A stretch of 64,000 nt of DNA from Phyllostachys edulis. Taxonomy: Eukaryota; Streptophyta; Magnoliopsida; Poales; Poaceae. Positions 44,087 through 55,506 of this stretch are shown here, piece after piece. The DNA lies in NCBI GenBank assembly GCA_036346405.1, contig CM070562.1, positions 98,606,284 to 98,670,283 of the forward strand. The letters are read 5' to 3'. The notes beneath the pieces were generated by a model. It did not search any database, was not told where the DNA came from, and saw nothing but the letters and a program-made list of their open reading frames with translations. A program made the translations under genes and the position numbers. Each line of letters starts with the position of its first letter. Position 1 is the stretch's first letter.

Positions 44087-45399
44087 CACTACTACAAAAA
44101 AGGCAATCACAGACGGTTCAAAATCGTCATCACAGACGGTTTTTTGAACCGTCTGAGTTTATGGGTCAGTGATACTCGATCATCACAGACGGTTTTGAAC
44201 CGTCAGGAAAGATCACGCAGCGGTTCTAAACAAGAACCGCTCGTGATAGTCTATTCCTGAGCGGTTCTTGTTTAGAACCGCTCGTGATAGTATTTTCTAT
44301 TGCAAAAAAAAATTTAATTCTGAATCTGAAACTTCGGAGGCCGTTTTGAGGCCCTAAACGACCTTTTTTGGGGTTTTCACTTTTTCGGGACCTCGCGAAG
44401 AGAATCTGACTTTGACTTATGGATTTTCGGATTGAGCTTTTCGTTAGCTTTCCAACGAGCCAAAGAACGCCGCAATCCGAGTTCATATTTTCGGATTGAG
44501 CTTTTCGTTAGCTTTCCAACGAGCCAAAGAACGCCGCAATCCGAGTTCATATGCAAAAGTTATGGGTATTTTTAGAGCGGTCGCTAAAACGAGTCCGGAC
44601 AAAGAGGCGACGATGGCACGGTACTCGAGTCAAGGATGCCGAGGTGCTCGCTGTCGATGTCCGCAATCTTATCTTGATCTATTCATTCACAAGAAAACCA
44701 CGGTCACAATTGAGAGCCACCAAAAGCAACAAGGCAGGGGGAGGCGACAAGTTTATTGATCACTTACTAGCATGTTGGATATCAACCAAGAAGAGGGAGG
44801 GATCAGATGGGGGATATCACCGGCAATGAAGGAGAGGCGGTGGTAGCATCACCGTGGCGTCACAACCGGAGGCGGAGGAGCTCACGACGGTAGTCGTGAT
44901 GGTCGGAGCTCGGCGTGGGGAGGAAGAGAGGAGAGACTAGTGGAAGACAAGGCAGGGTGGCTATAATATATAAGGACAATGCAAAACATTTTGCCTCCGC
45001 GCATGCGCCCAAAACATTTCGCCTCCCGACGCGTCTAAAATTTTTGCCATCCCAAGATCGCGAATCACAGACGGTTTCAAACAAAAACCGCTCGTGTTGA
45101 CCATAATATCACAGACGGTTCTTAAAGAACCGTCGCGAAGTATCACTGACGGTTCTTAACAAAAACCGCTCGTGATATTTGGTAGTATCACGAGCGGTTC
45201 TTGTTTAGAACCGCTCGTGATACTTCATGACGGTTTTCAACATGAACCGCTGCGTGATATTACTTCACGAGCGGTTTTAGCGTTAGATAAGAATACGCAT
45301 TGCGGCCGCTAAACCAAAACCGCTGTGATTATATTATCTGAGCGGTTTTGGTCAACCGTCTGTAATGAGGCGTCCAGTATTAGCCTTTTTGTAGTAGTG
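44087..45399. mobile_element. Non-autonomous CACTA element inserted in LINE ORF1
   Basis: 1313 bp, beginning CACTACTACAAAAAAGGC and ending with the inverse, GCCTTTTTGTAGTAGTG. The 3-bp duplication AAC lies at 44084-44086 and 45400-45402. Subterminal regions are packed with CACAGACGGTTC / GAACCGTCTG and CACGAGCGGTTCTTG / AGAACCGCTCGTGATA units in both orientations, as in CACTA subterminal arrays. A 56-bp direct repeat around CGGATTGAGCTTTTCGTTAG lies at about 44427-44549. No transposase. Confidence 0.95.
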
Positions 45400-45402
45400 A
45401 AC

Positions 45403-45671
45403 GAAGAGGCTTTATTGAAGACTTCATACAACGCTTCACGCAGGGAACTTGCATAGGAGGTGAAAAGCTCCTGAAGGCTTCGATCGGTAGTTGGCTTGGC
45501 TTGAACCGACAACGGCTTGGGGGTGACGAGGCAGGCTGGACCGGGCATAGGAGAGCTGGGAAGAGGAGCCAGGATGGCCCTACGACGTCCCTCCCTGGGT
45601 TCGTCGTAGGAGTTACCCCGACGGGGGGAGCGATCACGGTCCCTTCTCGCGTTCAGCCGCGGCTTGGCGAC
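45403..45671 (-). pseudogene. LINE ORF1, middle part
   Basis: Reads RRDRDRSPRRGNSYDEPREG, then SLQELFTSYASSLREALYEV and FNKASS up to the CACTA insertion. Skipping the CACTA element and one copy of AAC, the frame passes straight into the downstream part (ASS then LSTEKPSPSF), which confirms that the insertion split ORF1. Confidence 0.8.
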
Positions 45672-48600
45672 TGTCGGGACCCAAAAATGCAATTATGGAC
45701 CCTCTGTGTATACTGCACTAGTCCAGGATCACAGTAGTGCACACAATGGCAATATTGATGAAATATCATTTCCATATACAAAGACGACTAATAAATAGGC
45801 AAATAACAATAAATATCAGAGTAAAGACCTTAAGGTCAAAGCTTACAATTAATGCCTCAGAAGGTAAAAAGCTCAATGAAGCTGCAGCGGAACGTAACGG
45901 AATAACTTCAGTGAAGCCCATCCATATGCCCACAGGCAATCGGCTGGGGTTCGCGACCTAGTTCTCCACGATCCTTGAAGTAGACCTTCTTGACTGACGA
46001 CCCCTTCACTTCTGCTTGATTTAATAAAGCAAGCATGAGTACACAACCGTACTCGCAAGTCATACCACAGAAATGCAATTATACATGACGGCTTATTCCA
46101 AAAGAATGACTTCTGTAGTTCTTTTGCGGAAATGCAACATTTGCGATTTGAATACAAATAATAGATTGAAAGCGTAAGTAAAAAAAATAGACAATGATAA
46201 TTTATCAGTTGTTTTCACAAAGACGCATAGCCTAATCAAGTTATTCACACAGCCATATGACTTAGGTCACACAGCTCCCTTCCCAATTGTTTTATGAAAA
46301 TCTACCCCTCATGTAAAATCCACGAGCATGTCCATGACCGCGGACGCGACTATTCGAATAGATTGTTTAACACTCTGCAGAGTTTGTATACTTTACCCAC
46401 ACAATACAACTAGTGTAGCTAGCACCAATCGTAACAAAATATTTCAGAAACTTCATCTCAATATTGACACTCCCAATGTGCTTACAAATCGTCACACCAA
46501 GCCATACACAGCGATTGGTACGACACACACTGTTGGACAGGGAAGCGGTGAACCGTCCCGCAATGTGACTACTTGGTAGCACACCTCCACCCATACAACA
46601 TAGCCTAACCTACTACCTGAGTAATCAATGTCAAGAATTCATAACTTACTAAGTTAGATCCGTCCCATAACAGGCATGTGGTCGTACAGTAAGGCTCAGT
46701 TCAATGGCGCACAAAGTTAAGTCCCTAATTGACCAAGGCAAGACTTCCAATTTCTAACTAAGACACACAGATTAATATTCCCATACACACAGCCACCAGA
46801 AGTAGCACACAGTATCCACCACTTGCCTCAGTCCAAATCTTTTCTCACCCTGTTGGTTAAGTGCAACATATGCCATCAACGAGTAATAGCACACAGTACA
46901 CACAGTTTTATCACTTAGTCAAGTTTATATTTGCAACTCACATGAGATGATGACTCGTAGCATGGCTAAGCAGACTAATCGTATCTAACCAATCCACGTT
47001 GGTGCTACGATATTACCAACTAAATAAACCAGTCTAGGGTGACAAAAGATTATGACATAACAAATAGACAAGGTGGATATAACAAATGGGATTAATAACT
47101 ACACCCAAAAGCATATAAATAAATACTTAAAGTAGATGCAATAATTTGAATCAAAGTAATTTTAGAAAATTGGGATTCAACATGATCAAAGGTATGACTT
47201 GCCTTGCTACAGCAATGATGATCTTATTTAATCTTTAATCTTCTACTTCCTTGATCTTCAGCTCCTTCTTGATCAGCATTTCTCGCAGTATCAACGTTTA
47301 CTCGCAAACAAGCAAATAAGCCAAATAAATAAATAACAGAGACCAAACAAACTCCAAAAATTAAATAACAATCTCAGGTAACTAGATCTTAAATTCAGAT
47401 GAATTTAGGAATTTGAATGAACTTAATTGGAGTTCAGATGCAAAAGATATGACTCTCGGAAGAATCACATGAAATGATAAAAAAGAATATTCAGAGAATA
47501 TTCCTTCGGATTAATAAAAAGAATTGGAGACTTACAAGCGGGGTCCACTGGTAAGTGAGAGAGAACAAAGATAGTTAATGACATGTGGGACCAACTGGAT
47601 AATTGAATTTCAGAAATTAAATTAATTTCCGAAAAGGGCAAAGAGGATAACAGGTGGGCCATTGGTCCATAGACCAAGTCCACGATCTAGGGTTTAAGGT
47701 GCATGGTAGATGGATTTAGGGCTAGGGTTTGACTGGCGTTGACTGAGAAAGGGGCCCCGCAAGTCATAGACTAGGTTTACGATGAACTATGTCTACACTT
47801 CTCCGTCTTTAGGATTTGGTTAGGTGTAGGCCATGCAGGTGATGACAGTGCATGCCACATGTGCATATGTGTTGAGGTGGTAGGGCATCGCTTCCACGTA
47901 AGCACGATGTGACAACGAGGAGGCAAGCCAGCTGATGACATGGCTGATGATGTGGCAGCGATGTGGATTCGACATTGGATCGGTGCACGGGTGCCGCCAA
48001 CACAGCAAACGAGAAGGTTTATGCGGCAGCCAACATGGCACGAGGTGGCAAGCAGACTAGTAGGGCCATGCTATCAATAGATGGCAAACAAGGATTAGAG
48101 AAAAGAGTATTTGCTCATGGACCCACATGGGAGTCACTCATCAGGGAGAGGACGAGCAACAGAGAACAAACATCAGAAGGCTGCATGTTCAGCCTGATCC
48201 ATGGGCATGTCGCTGCCAGGGCGAATCCACCGGGTAGGCTTCATCAGGCTAAAGCCTACCCTCCACCGGCGCCCGAACACCCCCCAAACCCAAGTCCAAC
48301 CTCCGGCCGGTGGCGCCCATGGCTGTGTCGTGTGACCTGTGAAGAAGAAGAAGAACAAGCAGGAGACCAGAAGAAGAAACGGGAGCAAAAACGTCTGGGC
48401 CTTGCGGCTTGCCCAGGCCCAACTCACGTCTGCCCATCGCCCACGTCCCTACTGGTCCCACACGGCAGTGAGCAGTCCCACTCCCACCTCGCATTCCCTG
48501 TGGTCGTTCCCGTGTTCACCAAATCCCCAATCGATTGAGCTCACCCGGTCCGGCCGGCGGAGAGGCATCGAGGTCAAGCTAGGAGAGCTCACCACTGTGC

Positions 48601-51348
48601 CGAAGGCTTGGGAACCGAGGAGCTGGGCGCCGAGAGGAGAAAGGCGAGAAGGCGCAAGCGTGGCAAGTGGGGACAAAGCCAAGCCCAAGAGAGCGGCAGA
48701 CTGTGCTGGTGCTTGGCACAAAGATGACGGCGAGCCGGCCGGATTGGGAGGCGGTGGCGCAAGGTCTTGGCGTGCGTGGCGCTGATCCAGAGCTTCGGGC
48801 GTGAGCGCGAGACCAAGACCGAGCCGCGAAGGGCGCAGAGTGGGCGTAACCGAGGACGAGTCGGCCGTAGGAGGCCTGAGGCGGTCGGGCCGCCACTACC
48901 GAGGAGGTGGCGACGCGGTGGCCGAGCAGGCGGGTGAGTCAAGCCGGCGGTGGCGCCAGGAGGGAGCGATGCAGAGGAGGAGCGATGGCGGATGGCCATA
49001 TGGGCGAATGGCGGCGGTGAGGCAAGCAGGCGGCGATGGCGGACTAGGGGCGGGCGGCAGTGGAGGAGAGCCAAGCAAGCTCCATGGAGGAGCATTGGAG
49101 GGGGAGGTAGAGAAATTGGGTGAGGGACTGAGGGATAAGGGCATCTGTGCATGAGCCGCTGAGTGAGCCAGTGTGAGCTGATCAATAGAGTGAGCTAGTG
49201 GAATTCATATCGTCATCCGTAGCATATCTACTATTGAAGCCGAAGAACGAAGAATTGAAGATTGAAGTGTGAAGCCTCTCCTCTTACTACACTGGTATAC
49301 TGTATACTCAAAACTCATTGCTCAATTAACCGATTAGCAATTTGTTAGAATATAGTATGGTATTGTTGTATATACTCAATTAGCAATTAATTCGTAGATT
49401 TGCAATAATAGAGAAACGAACGTTGCATAATTAGTGATATGATTCTTTTATTTTGAATGTTCATGATCATTTAATTACAATTTGCTATTGTATCACTAAT
49501 TTTTCTAATTTTGATGTACATGTTGTTATCCACTGGAACCATATTTACATGTTTTGCGGATGCACTTTCTATCAACGAGGTACCTTCAGTGTATTTCTCT
49601 CTTTTTGCTTTGTTTTTATTCATGTATCATGTATGAATTTGATTGCATAAGAATACAAGACTATGTTTATTGCAAATTAGTTTAGTCGTTCGAGGCTTTG
49701 AGCCCACCCTTCTTTTTCATCCTGGATTCGCCACTGGTCGCTACTGTCCCTGGCGCAAGGTGGCAGAGAAAAAAAAAGAATAGAGAAGGAAGTATTTCAC
49801 TTGGGGCTGCACAACAGAGAAATAGAAGGGGCTGCTTCCATAGAAACTACAGAACAACACTACAAATTTGGTCCATGGCAACATAGATGTTGGTCTCGAG
49901 AGATGGCAAGCAAGGAATAGAGCACTAACAGAGAGGATACTTGGCTTGGATGTCAAGAGATAGCTGCTCTGTGGCACTGAGATTGGATGGCAAGAATTAG
50001 ACAAAAGGGCAATCAATAGAGAAAGTTAGAGAAGAAACAACATAACAGAACATGTTCATTCGCATGGAGGCAGCCCATGGCAAAGCAAAGGGGAGAAAGA
50101 GTCAACAGAGAGAACACCATAGTAGAGGGGCTCGGCCGGTTTTGGCGCATGGCGTCAGCGGCATCAAATTTCCTGGCGCTGCGATGGAAAGCAAGGAGAA
50201 AAATAATTAAGAGAAGGATCAACATAGGAGACACATGCACTTGGATTGCTGGATTGGATGACATAGAACCATACAACAGAAGAACCACGTTCTGGACAAC
50301 CAACGAACGAAGCAAGAGATGAAACGCTACAGGAACAGACAGCTACAGGATATGGCCGATTCTTCCACATGAAACCGACGGCGATTGGAGGCGAACCAAC
50401 GGTGCCGAAGGGGCAAAACGGAAAGGAAATGACGAGCTAGACGTGATGGTGCGATCAGATTTTGGAAAAACTTACCGAGGAAGCGAGCAACGTGACGAAC
50501 GCGGTTCGCCTTTACGGCTTGACATTGCTCCGGCGATCTTCGGGCGAAGTGGATGGAACCATGACATAGAGGGCGACGACATGAAGCCAACGCCACAGAC
50601 GGTTCGGCCGGCGGACGTCGGATGAAGGCACAACTCGCCGGAGAAGATCCTTTGGATAGAGCTCGGTATTCCGCAGATGGCGACGAAAATAGATTGGTTT
50701 AGAGGAAACCAATTCTGGGCATTGGAAGAGAAGATCAAGACGAACGCGTAGACGCAAACGGTTCGCTTTTATGCCCACCAAGGCGAATGATATGTAATTT
50801 AGAAATTGAGTTAGAAACGAACTCGTCTTTGGATTATTCGGATTAATTTGGGAGCGATCGGTCAGGATCTGTGAACGATGGCCGTGACTCTTGTAGCATG
50901 CTTGGCTCGGTTGGGTTCAGTGAATAATCTGGATGGTAGTCTGTAGCAACCGAGAGGAGAAAGGAAAGGAAAGCTTGAATTGGAAACGCGTAGAACGAGT
51001 CAAATAACAGGCTGGGATACGAATGTGAACAGTGCCCAATGGTTACTATAGCACATGGGCAGGAGAGAAAAACGGAAGATTTTTGGAATTAAAGAAAAAT
51101 CTCAAAAATCAAGGAGGCCAAATAAATTCAGAAAAATCTCAGAAAATACCAGAAAATTTCTTAGAACACAAGGAAGCCAAATAACATAGGTTTTTTATTT
51201 AATTGATGTTTAGATTAGTCAAATTAAATATTTTTAATTTAGGAAATTCCTAATTAAGCTTTATTAAATCAAATAAAATTGGTGAATTTTTTTCAGGGAC
51301 ATAAACTACTTAAAAGATTTTTAAAAAGCCAAATTTTGGGACGTTACA
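45672..51348 (-). mobile_element. Solo gypsy LTR inserted in LINE ORF1
   Basis: Ends TGTCGGGACCCAAAAATG (left) and GGGACGTTACA (right), i.e. on the minus strand TGTAACGTCCC...GGGTCCCGACA. Flanks are GCGAC (45667-45671) and GTGAC (51349-51353), a 5-bp duplication with one mismatch. LINE ORF1 sequence lies on both sides. Subtracting the internal hAT, the LTR is about 4.2 kb. It carries CTATTCGAATAG (46350-46361) and CTCTGCAGAG (46373-46382). No internal gag-pol. Confidence 0.85.
48217..49736. mobile_element. Non-autonomous hAT element inside the solo LTR
   Basis: 1520 bp. Left end CAGGGCGAATCCACCGGGT, complement of right end CAGTGGCGAATCCAGGATG. The 8-bp duplication is GTCGCTGC (48209-48216) / GTCGCTAC (49737-49744), one mismatch. 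About 48250-49150 is GC-rich with long open frames on both strands (e.g. 48589-49185 minus) of Pro/Arg/Ala-rich sequence that I cannot assign; it may be captured host DNA. The rest is AT-rich and non-coding. Confidence 0.85.
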
Positions 51349-51353
51349 GTGAC

Positions 51354-52235
51354 CCCCAAGACGAAGTTCCCATCTCCTCGATGGCTGACTGGCTGGGACG
51401 GATGTGTCTACCATCATCATCGCTGTCGTCGTTGTCCTTGCGCCTCCGGACCAAGGAGGAAGGGTGATCGTCGTGGGTCGAGCGGTGAGAGGGACGGCGG
51501 TGACCGCGGGGATTGCGGTGGTCTTCATCAGAGAGGTTGTCGTCCACAACCTCAAGCTGCCGGGAAGCTTGAGGAGGAGGAAGGCTCGCCCCCGGCTTCC
51601 GGCGTGCCGTCGACGACCCCCGGGCTCCAAGGGAGACGGGGAGTGATCGGCTCGTAGGGGGCGATGTCCACCGAAGAGATGAAGTCATCGAGAGGAGCGG
51701 CAGTGTGGTCTTCGATGTAGTCGAGGTGGATGATCACTCGGTGAGTGAGGCCTCGCCTCCATTTGTCCTGGAGACGCGAGCTTGTTTCTGGCCTTTCGGA
51801 GACATCCTCTTGAAGAGTGAAGGTGACCCAGGCCACCTTTGGGATCAGGCTCGGGTTGGACATCCAAGCCCAGAGATTGAGCGTCCTGGTGTCCTCCCGA
51901 CTCGCTGAGGCCCCTTCAATGGCGTGCAGGGAGCATTTCCTACCGACAACACGCTCCACAACTTCCAGAGTCCAAGCGAACACCGAGAGCCCTTCCAGGC
52001 AGAGGCGGATGCGGAAGAACATCGCAGCGTTGAAGGCGTGGCTGACCGACCTCCACGGTCGCACGTGGATCTCCAGAGCCTCATGGTAGAATTTCTGGGC
52101 ATCACGCACTCTGTCCCTGATTCGCTTGCAGCTAAACTTGAGGAGAAAGGACTCCGGGTGGTGTAGGGAGATAGCCACATCCTCGCAACGCAGGCCAAAG
52201 CGGTGACGGATTGCCTCCGCGACCGCTCTGTCGTT
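51354..52235 (-). pseudogene. LINE ORF1, N-terminal (DUF4283-like) part
   Basis: AEAIRHRFGLRCEDVAISLH, then FFRIRLCLEGLSVFAWTLEV, AWMSNPSLIPKVAWVTFTL, HRVIIHLDYIEDHTA: the DUF4283 region of grass LINE ORF1. An acidic/basic low-complexity linker (DDNLSDEDHRNPRGHRR) in a shifted frame follows, up to the LTR insertion. Host-like AT-rich DNA resumes after about 52235. Confidence 0.8.
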
Positions 52236-53398
52236 ATCGATCGATTTTCTTATCTTATTTTCCCATGTGCTGTGGAGATGTATATGATAGAACTTACTCT
52301 GCTCGAGTTAAATTTTAGCTTATAAACCTGCCTTTGGTCAATTCAGTATTTTGTTAAAGGACAATGTGAAACTTGGTTGTAAACTTGCATCACCAGGAAA
52401 GGATTGCAAAAAGCCCACCTGCCATCTTCTCCTTAATGATGCATGCAACTTTCATTCGTTTGGTCTCTGAGTTTTGATTTTGCAGCTAACAGATTCTTTC
52501 TTCGGATGTTACAAGTCCAATTCCGAATGTTTCAGGCTTTCAGCCACAGAAATGCAGTGCTACTGCACCAATTGGCGACGGTGAGATGGGAAACCCAAAA
52601 AATAACTGAAGCTGTACATAGGGAAGGATGAACTAGATTCAGAAAGTCACAAACCATAAGCGCGGTGAGTCTAGGCAAATACATCAGGGGGGAAAAACCT
52701 CACTTATATGTTGCTGTTGATTTTGCACTTTTTGGTATGCTCGTTGATTTATGGATCCTTGATAATTAAATCATAATCGTTAATGTGGTCAGGTTAGGTC
52801 GAATATTATTGAGGGTCGTGGGTAACAGTAACTAAGTTTTACAGTGGACAGATTTACAGTATCGTCCGCTGAAAAAGTACACTTCCTGCAGATACGATAT
52901 CCATCATTTGACCTCATTGTTTGCACAGTTTTTTTTTCCTTCATGGGCACCCTACCTATATTATACTGCTCCAGCATCTGCAGCGTATCAACGCTTTGCG
53001 CAGGTTTCTTAAAAAATCGCTAAGCTCAGTACAGGTATGCAAGTGACAGCCTACAGTGGGCGGGGGGCCCTTGTCTGAAATCTATAATAACTACCAACCA
53101 GAATTGGTAGCATTGGATACCTGCGCTGCATTCCAGTGGCGCAACTACCATTTTGTTTTGAGTTGGCGCTTTTCTGGACGCCTGTACGAATGATTATGTC
53201 TGTTCTTCTCCTGCGAGAATGCCTCCCCCCTGGACCAAAGGATCGGCATCGCATGTTCTCATGGGGTTGGTAATTGTTGCCACTTGGGTCTTTGGTGTAG
53301 TTACTGAACTCTTGTTCATTTCTGATCCAATATACATACGGTTGGCAGTTGAGACTGAATTTTACCATGTTGCTGTCCTGTTGTTTAGAAACACCGAG
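52236..53398. other. Intergenic, nothing recognised
   Basis: Short open frames only, no conserved motif. Confidence 0.4.
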
Positions 53399-53403
53399 CT
53401 CTT

Positions 53404-53679
53404 TATTGAGTTGCATGCATTAATCAATTCACCTAAAAACTTAAGAATGAGAAAAGGTGGGCAATTCACTTATACTTCAACAATTCCCCTCACGTATAGG
53501 TTCCTTCAGTCTAAGACGTGGAATAGAAATGGGCTGCGATTATTTTCTTAATTGCGTCAACCGGATCTTGAACTCAAGACATCTTGGCTCTGATACCATA
53601 TTGAGTTACATTCATCAACCAATTCACCTAAAAGCTTAAGCTGATGAGGAAAGATAAGCAATTCACTTATACTTCAACA
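53404..53679 (-). mobile_element. Complete TRIM retrotransposon (SMART-like)
   Basis: A 276-bp miniature LTR element on the minus strand. The LTRs are 53599-53679 (81 bp) and 53404-53482 (79 bp), opening TGTTGAAGTATAAGTGAATT. Directly after the first LTR is the primer-binding site TGGTATCAGAGCC (53586-53598, read on the minus strand), complementary to tRNA-Met; directly before the second is a purine tract AGGGGAATT. A perfect 5-bp duplication CTCTT flanks it (53399-53403 and 53680-53684). No coding region. Size and structure agree with the SMART TRIM group of grasses. Confidence 0.93.
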
Positions 53680-53684
53680 CTCTT

Positions 53685-55228
53685 AACTAAGCATTACATC
53701 TGATCATGCGAGGGACGATTCCGATTTTTCACCTGTTATATCATGGGGCTCCGGCAGCAAGGAGATCAGGCATATACGGATCATTTTCAAGCCTCCAGGA
53801 AACCTATCAAACTTGACTCTCTCCGTCTTCTTCGTTAGCCTCTAGTCTTCGCGTCATCGGTCTCCATCCTTGCGCCTGGTTAAAAGCTTCAGTTGCCACC
53901 CGCCAAAGCCGTCTGGATCCCAAGCGCATTGCCTCGCGCCATCTTTCTTTCTGCAATCTAGCTCAATATTCAATCCCATGACAGGCCTGAAAAACCACGG
54001 ATCCGGATCATCCGCGTACTGCAGAGGTTTTACTGTGCGAACAGTTTTTGTGAGTCGCGAACGATCTTCTGCGATGAATCTTCAGAAGAACAACAAAATA
54101 TTTATTGTAGCAATATTCGTGTAGTGAAAAAACATTATAGCTATTGATCTCGACCTTTGATCTTTGATTGAATGGTGGAGATCGCTCCTGATGTCATGCA
54201 TCGTAGGTCTTCTGCATTGAATCCTTCATCAATGCAGAGGATCGTAATCCGAAAAACCACTACTGTGGGATCACAAGGCGACTTCCTTCGAAAACAAGCA
54301 TCATTTCTTGTTTTCATAGGCAGACATTTTAACTTCGCATTCTCCAAATCTAAGGTTGGTTCGTGCTAAAATAGAATTACCAAAACAACAACTAATGAAA
54401 CAGCAACACAACCTCCCTCCTACAATCAACGAAGCCTATGGTTTGTCATCCACGAGGCAAAGCACAAAACTGAACTGGATAAACCACAACTCTTACGGGG
54501 CTTAAGATGCCGCTATTAACACTGAGGTATTTACCACGACACACCACTCGATTGACTACGCCAGCAGCACCAGCTCAGCAGCGTACTGACAAAGCACCGG
54601 TGTTTCCATCAGGAGAAGTTGGCAGACGGGTTCTCTGCCCGCTTTTCTCGCGGCGCAATCAAACACACAAGCTTTCCCTTTCCCTCTCTTTTCCTTTTTT
54701 TTTTCTCCTTTTCCTTTCTCAAGGACAGCCTAGCTGATTGGGACACACCGGTGGGTTATCGCCATTCAATCCTGCCTTGACGAGTAATCCCTTTGAACCC
54801 GTCCGCCCGTAATGGCTGTCTGCTCATCTCCCCACCTGCTCGATCGATATCACTGGAGTCTGGAAGCCGGAACCGGCGGCGTGGTGTGTGGTACATTTCT
54901 TGGCAAATGGCAGGCGCAGATGATTTCTGTTCTTTTTAATACTGTTGTTTTTATCATTATTTCACAGTTGCTTAATGTTTCTGGAAATCATGAATGGTTC
55001 AATGAGGCATGAAAGTCGTCGTCCCAGGATTCTAGAGGTGGTGCTCCGTTGCATTATTGACGTCTGGAATGTATATGCACGAAATGCATTTTTTTAGTCA
55101 GGAATTGAACTCGCGGTCCTCTACTTGGCCGACGCTTGGATGCATATATGGAAGTAAAACACAATGTTCTTTTTATGATCAGAGAAAACGCCTACGCAAG
55201 CTGAAATCACACGTTTTTGTGCGTCTGA
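53685..55228. other. Intergenic, nothing recognised
   Basis: No conserved frame. A T-rich run lies at about 54680-54720. Confidence 0.4.
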
Positions 55229-55506
55229 AATGATAAAAATGACACATCTATAGCTCTAAATTGCCGTGGAAAGCCACATTCTGCGCAGCCAGACCGTGGA
55301 AGTCGACGTGTCGTGCATCCAGACCGCGATAGGCCACCTGCTGCACTCCCAATCCGCAGCAAGTGGTTTGTGCACGTTTTTGTCGTGCCTGCCTGTCATC
55401 CTATCGTGGTCTGGGTGCACGACACATTGGCTTCTGCAGTTTGGGTGAGAGGAACGTGGATTTTGTTGTAATTTAGCACAGTAGATGTGCTATTTTTGCC
55501 ATTTCG
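55229..55506. mobile_element. Fold-back MITE, family 2, copy 2
   Basis: Left GAAATGATAAAAATGACACA, complement of right GAAATGGCAAAAATAGCACA; both arms go on to CATCTA and GTGGA-like text. GC-rich middle with CGTGTCGTGCATCCAGACCG, matching copy 1 at 31172-31487 in plan. Edges approximate. Confidence 0.6.

Larger units (their letters stand above)
39812..52235 (-). mobile_element. L1-type LINE, 5'-truncated, split by nested insertions
   Basis: One LINE on the minus strand. ORF1 lies at 52235-51354, then 45671-45403, then 44086-43089; the EN-RT ORF2 is at 42690-39960; a short A-rich 3' end follows GAGCTCCTGCCTTTTTGCTC at about 39812. The interruptions are a solo LTR (45672-51348) and a CACTA element (44087-45399). 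The LINE's own target duplication was not found. Its 5' end is lost: ORF1 begins within the DUF4283-like domain, without the upstream zinc knuckles usual in grass LINEs. Confidence 0.85.
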
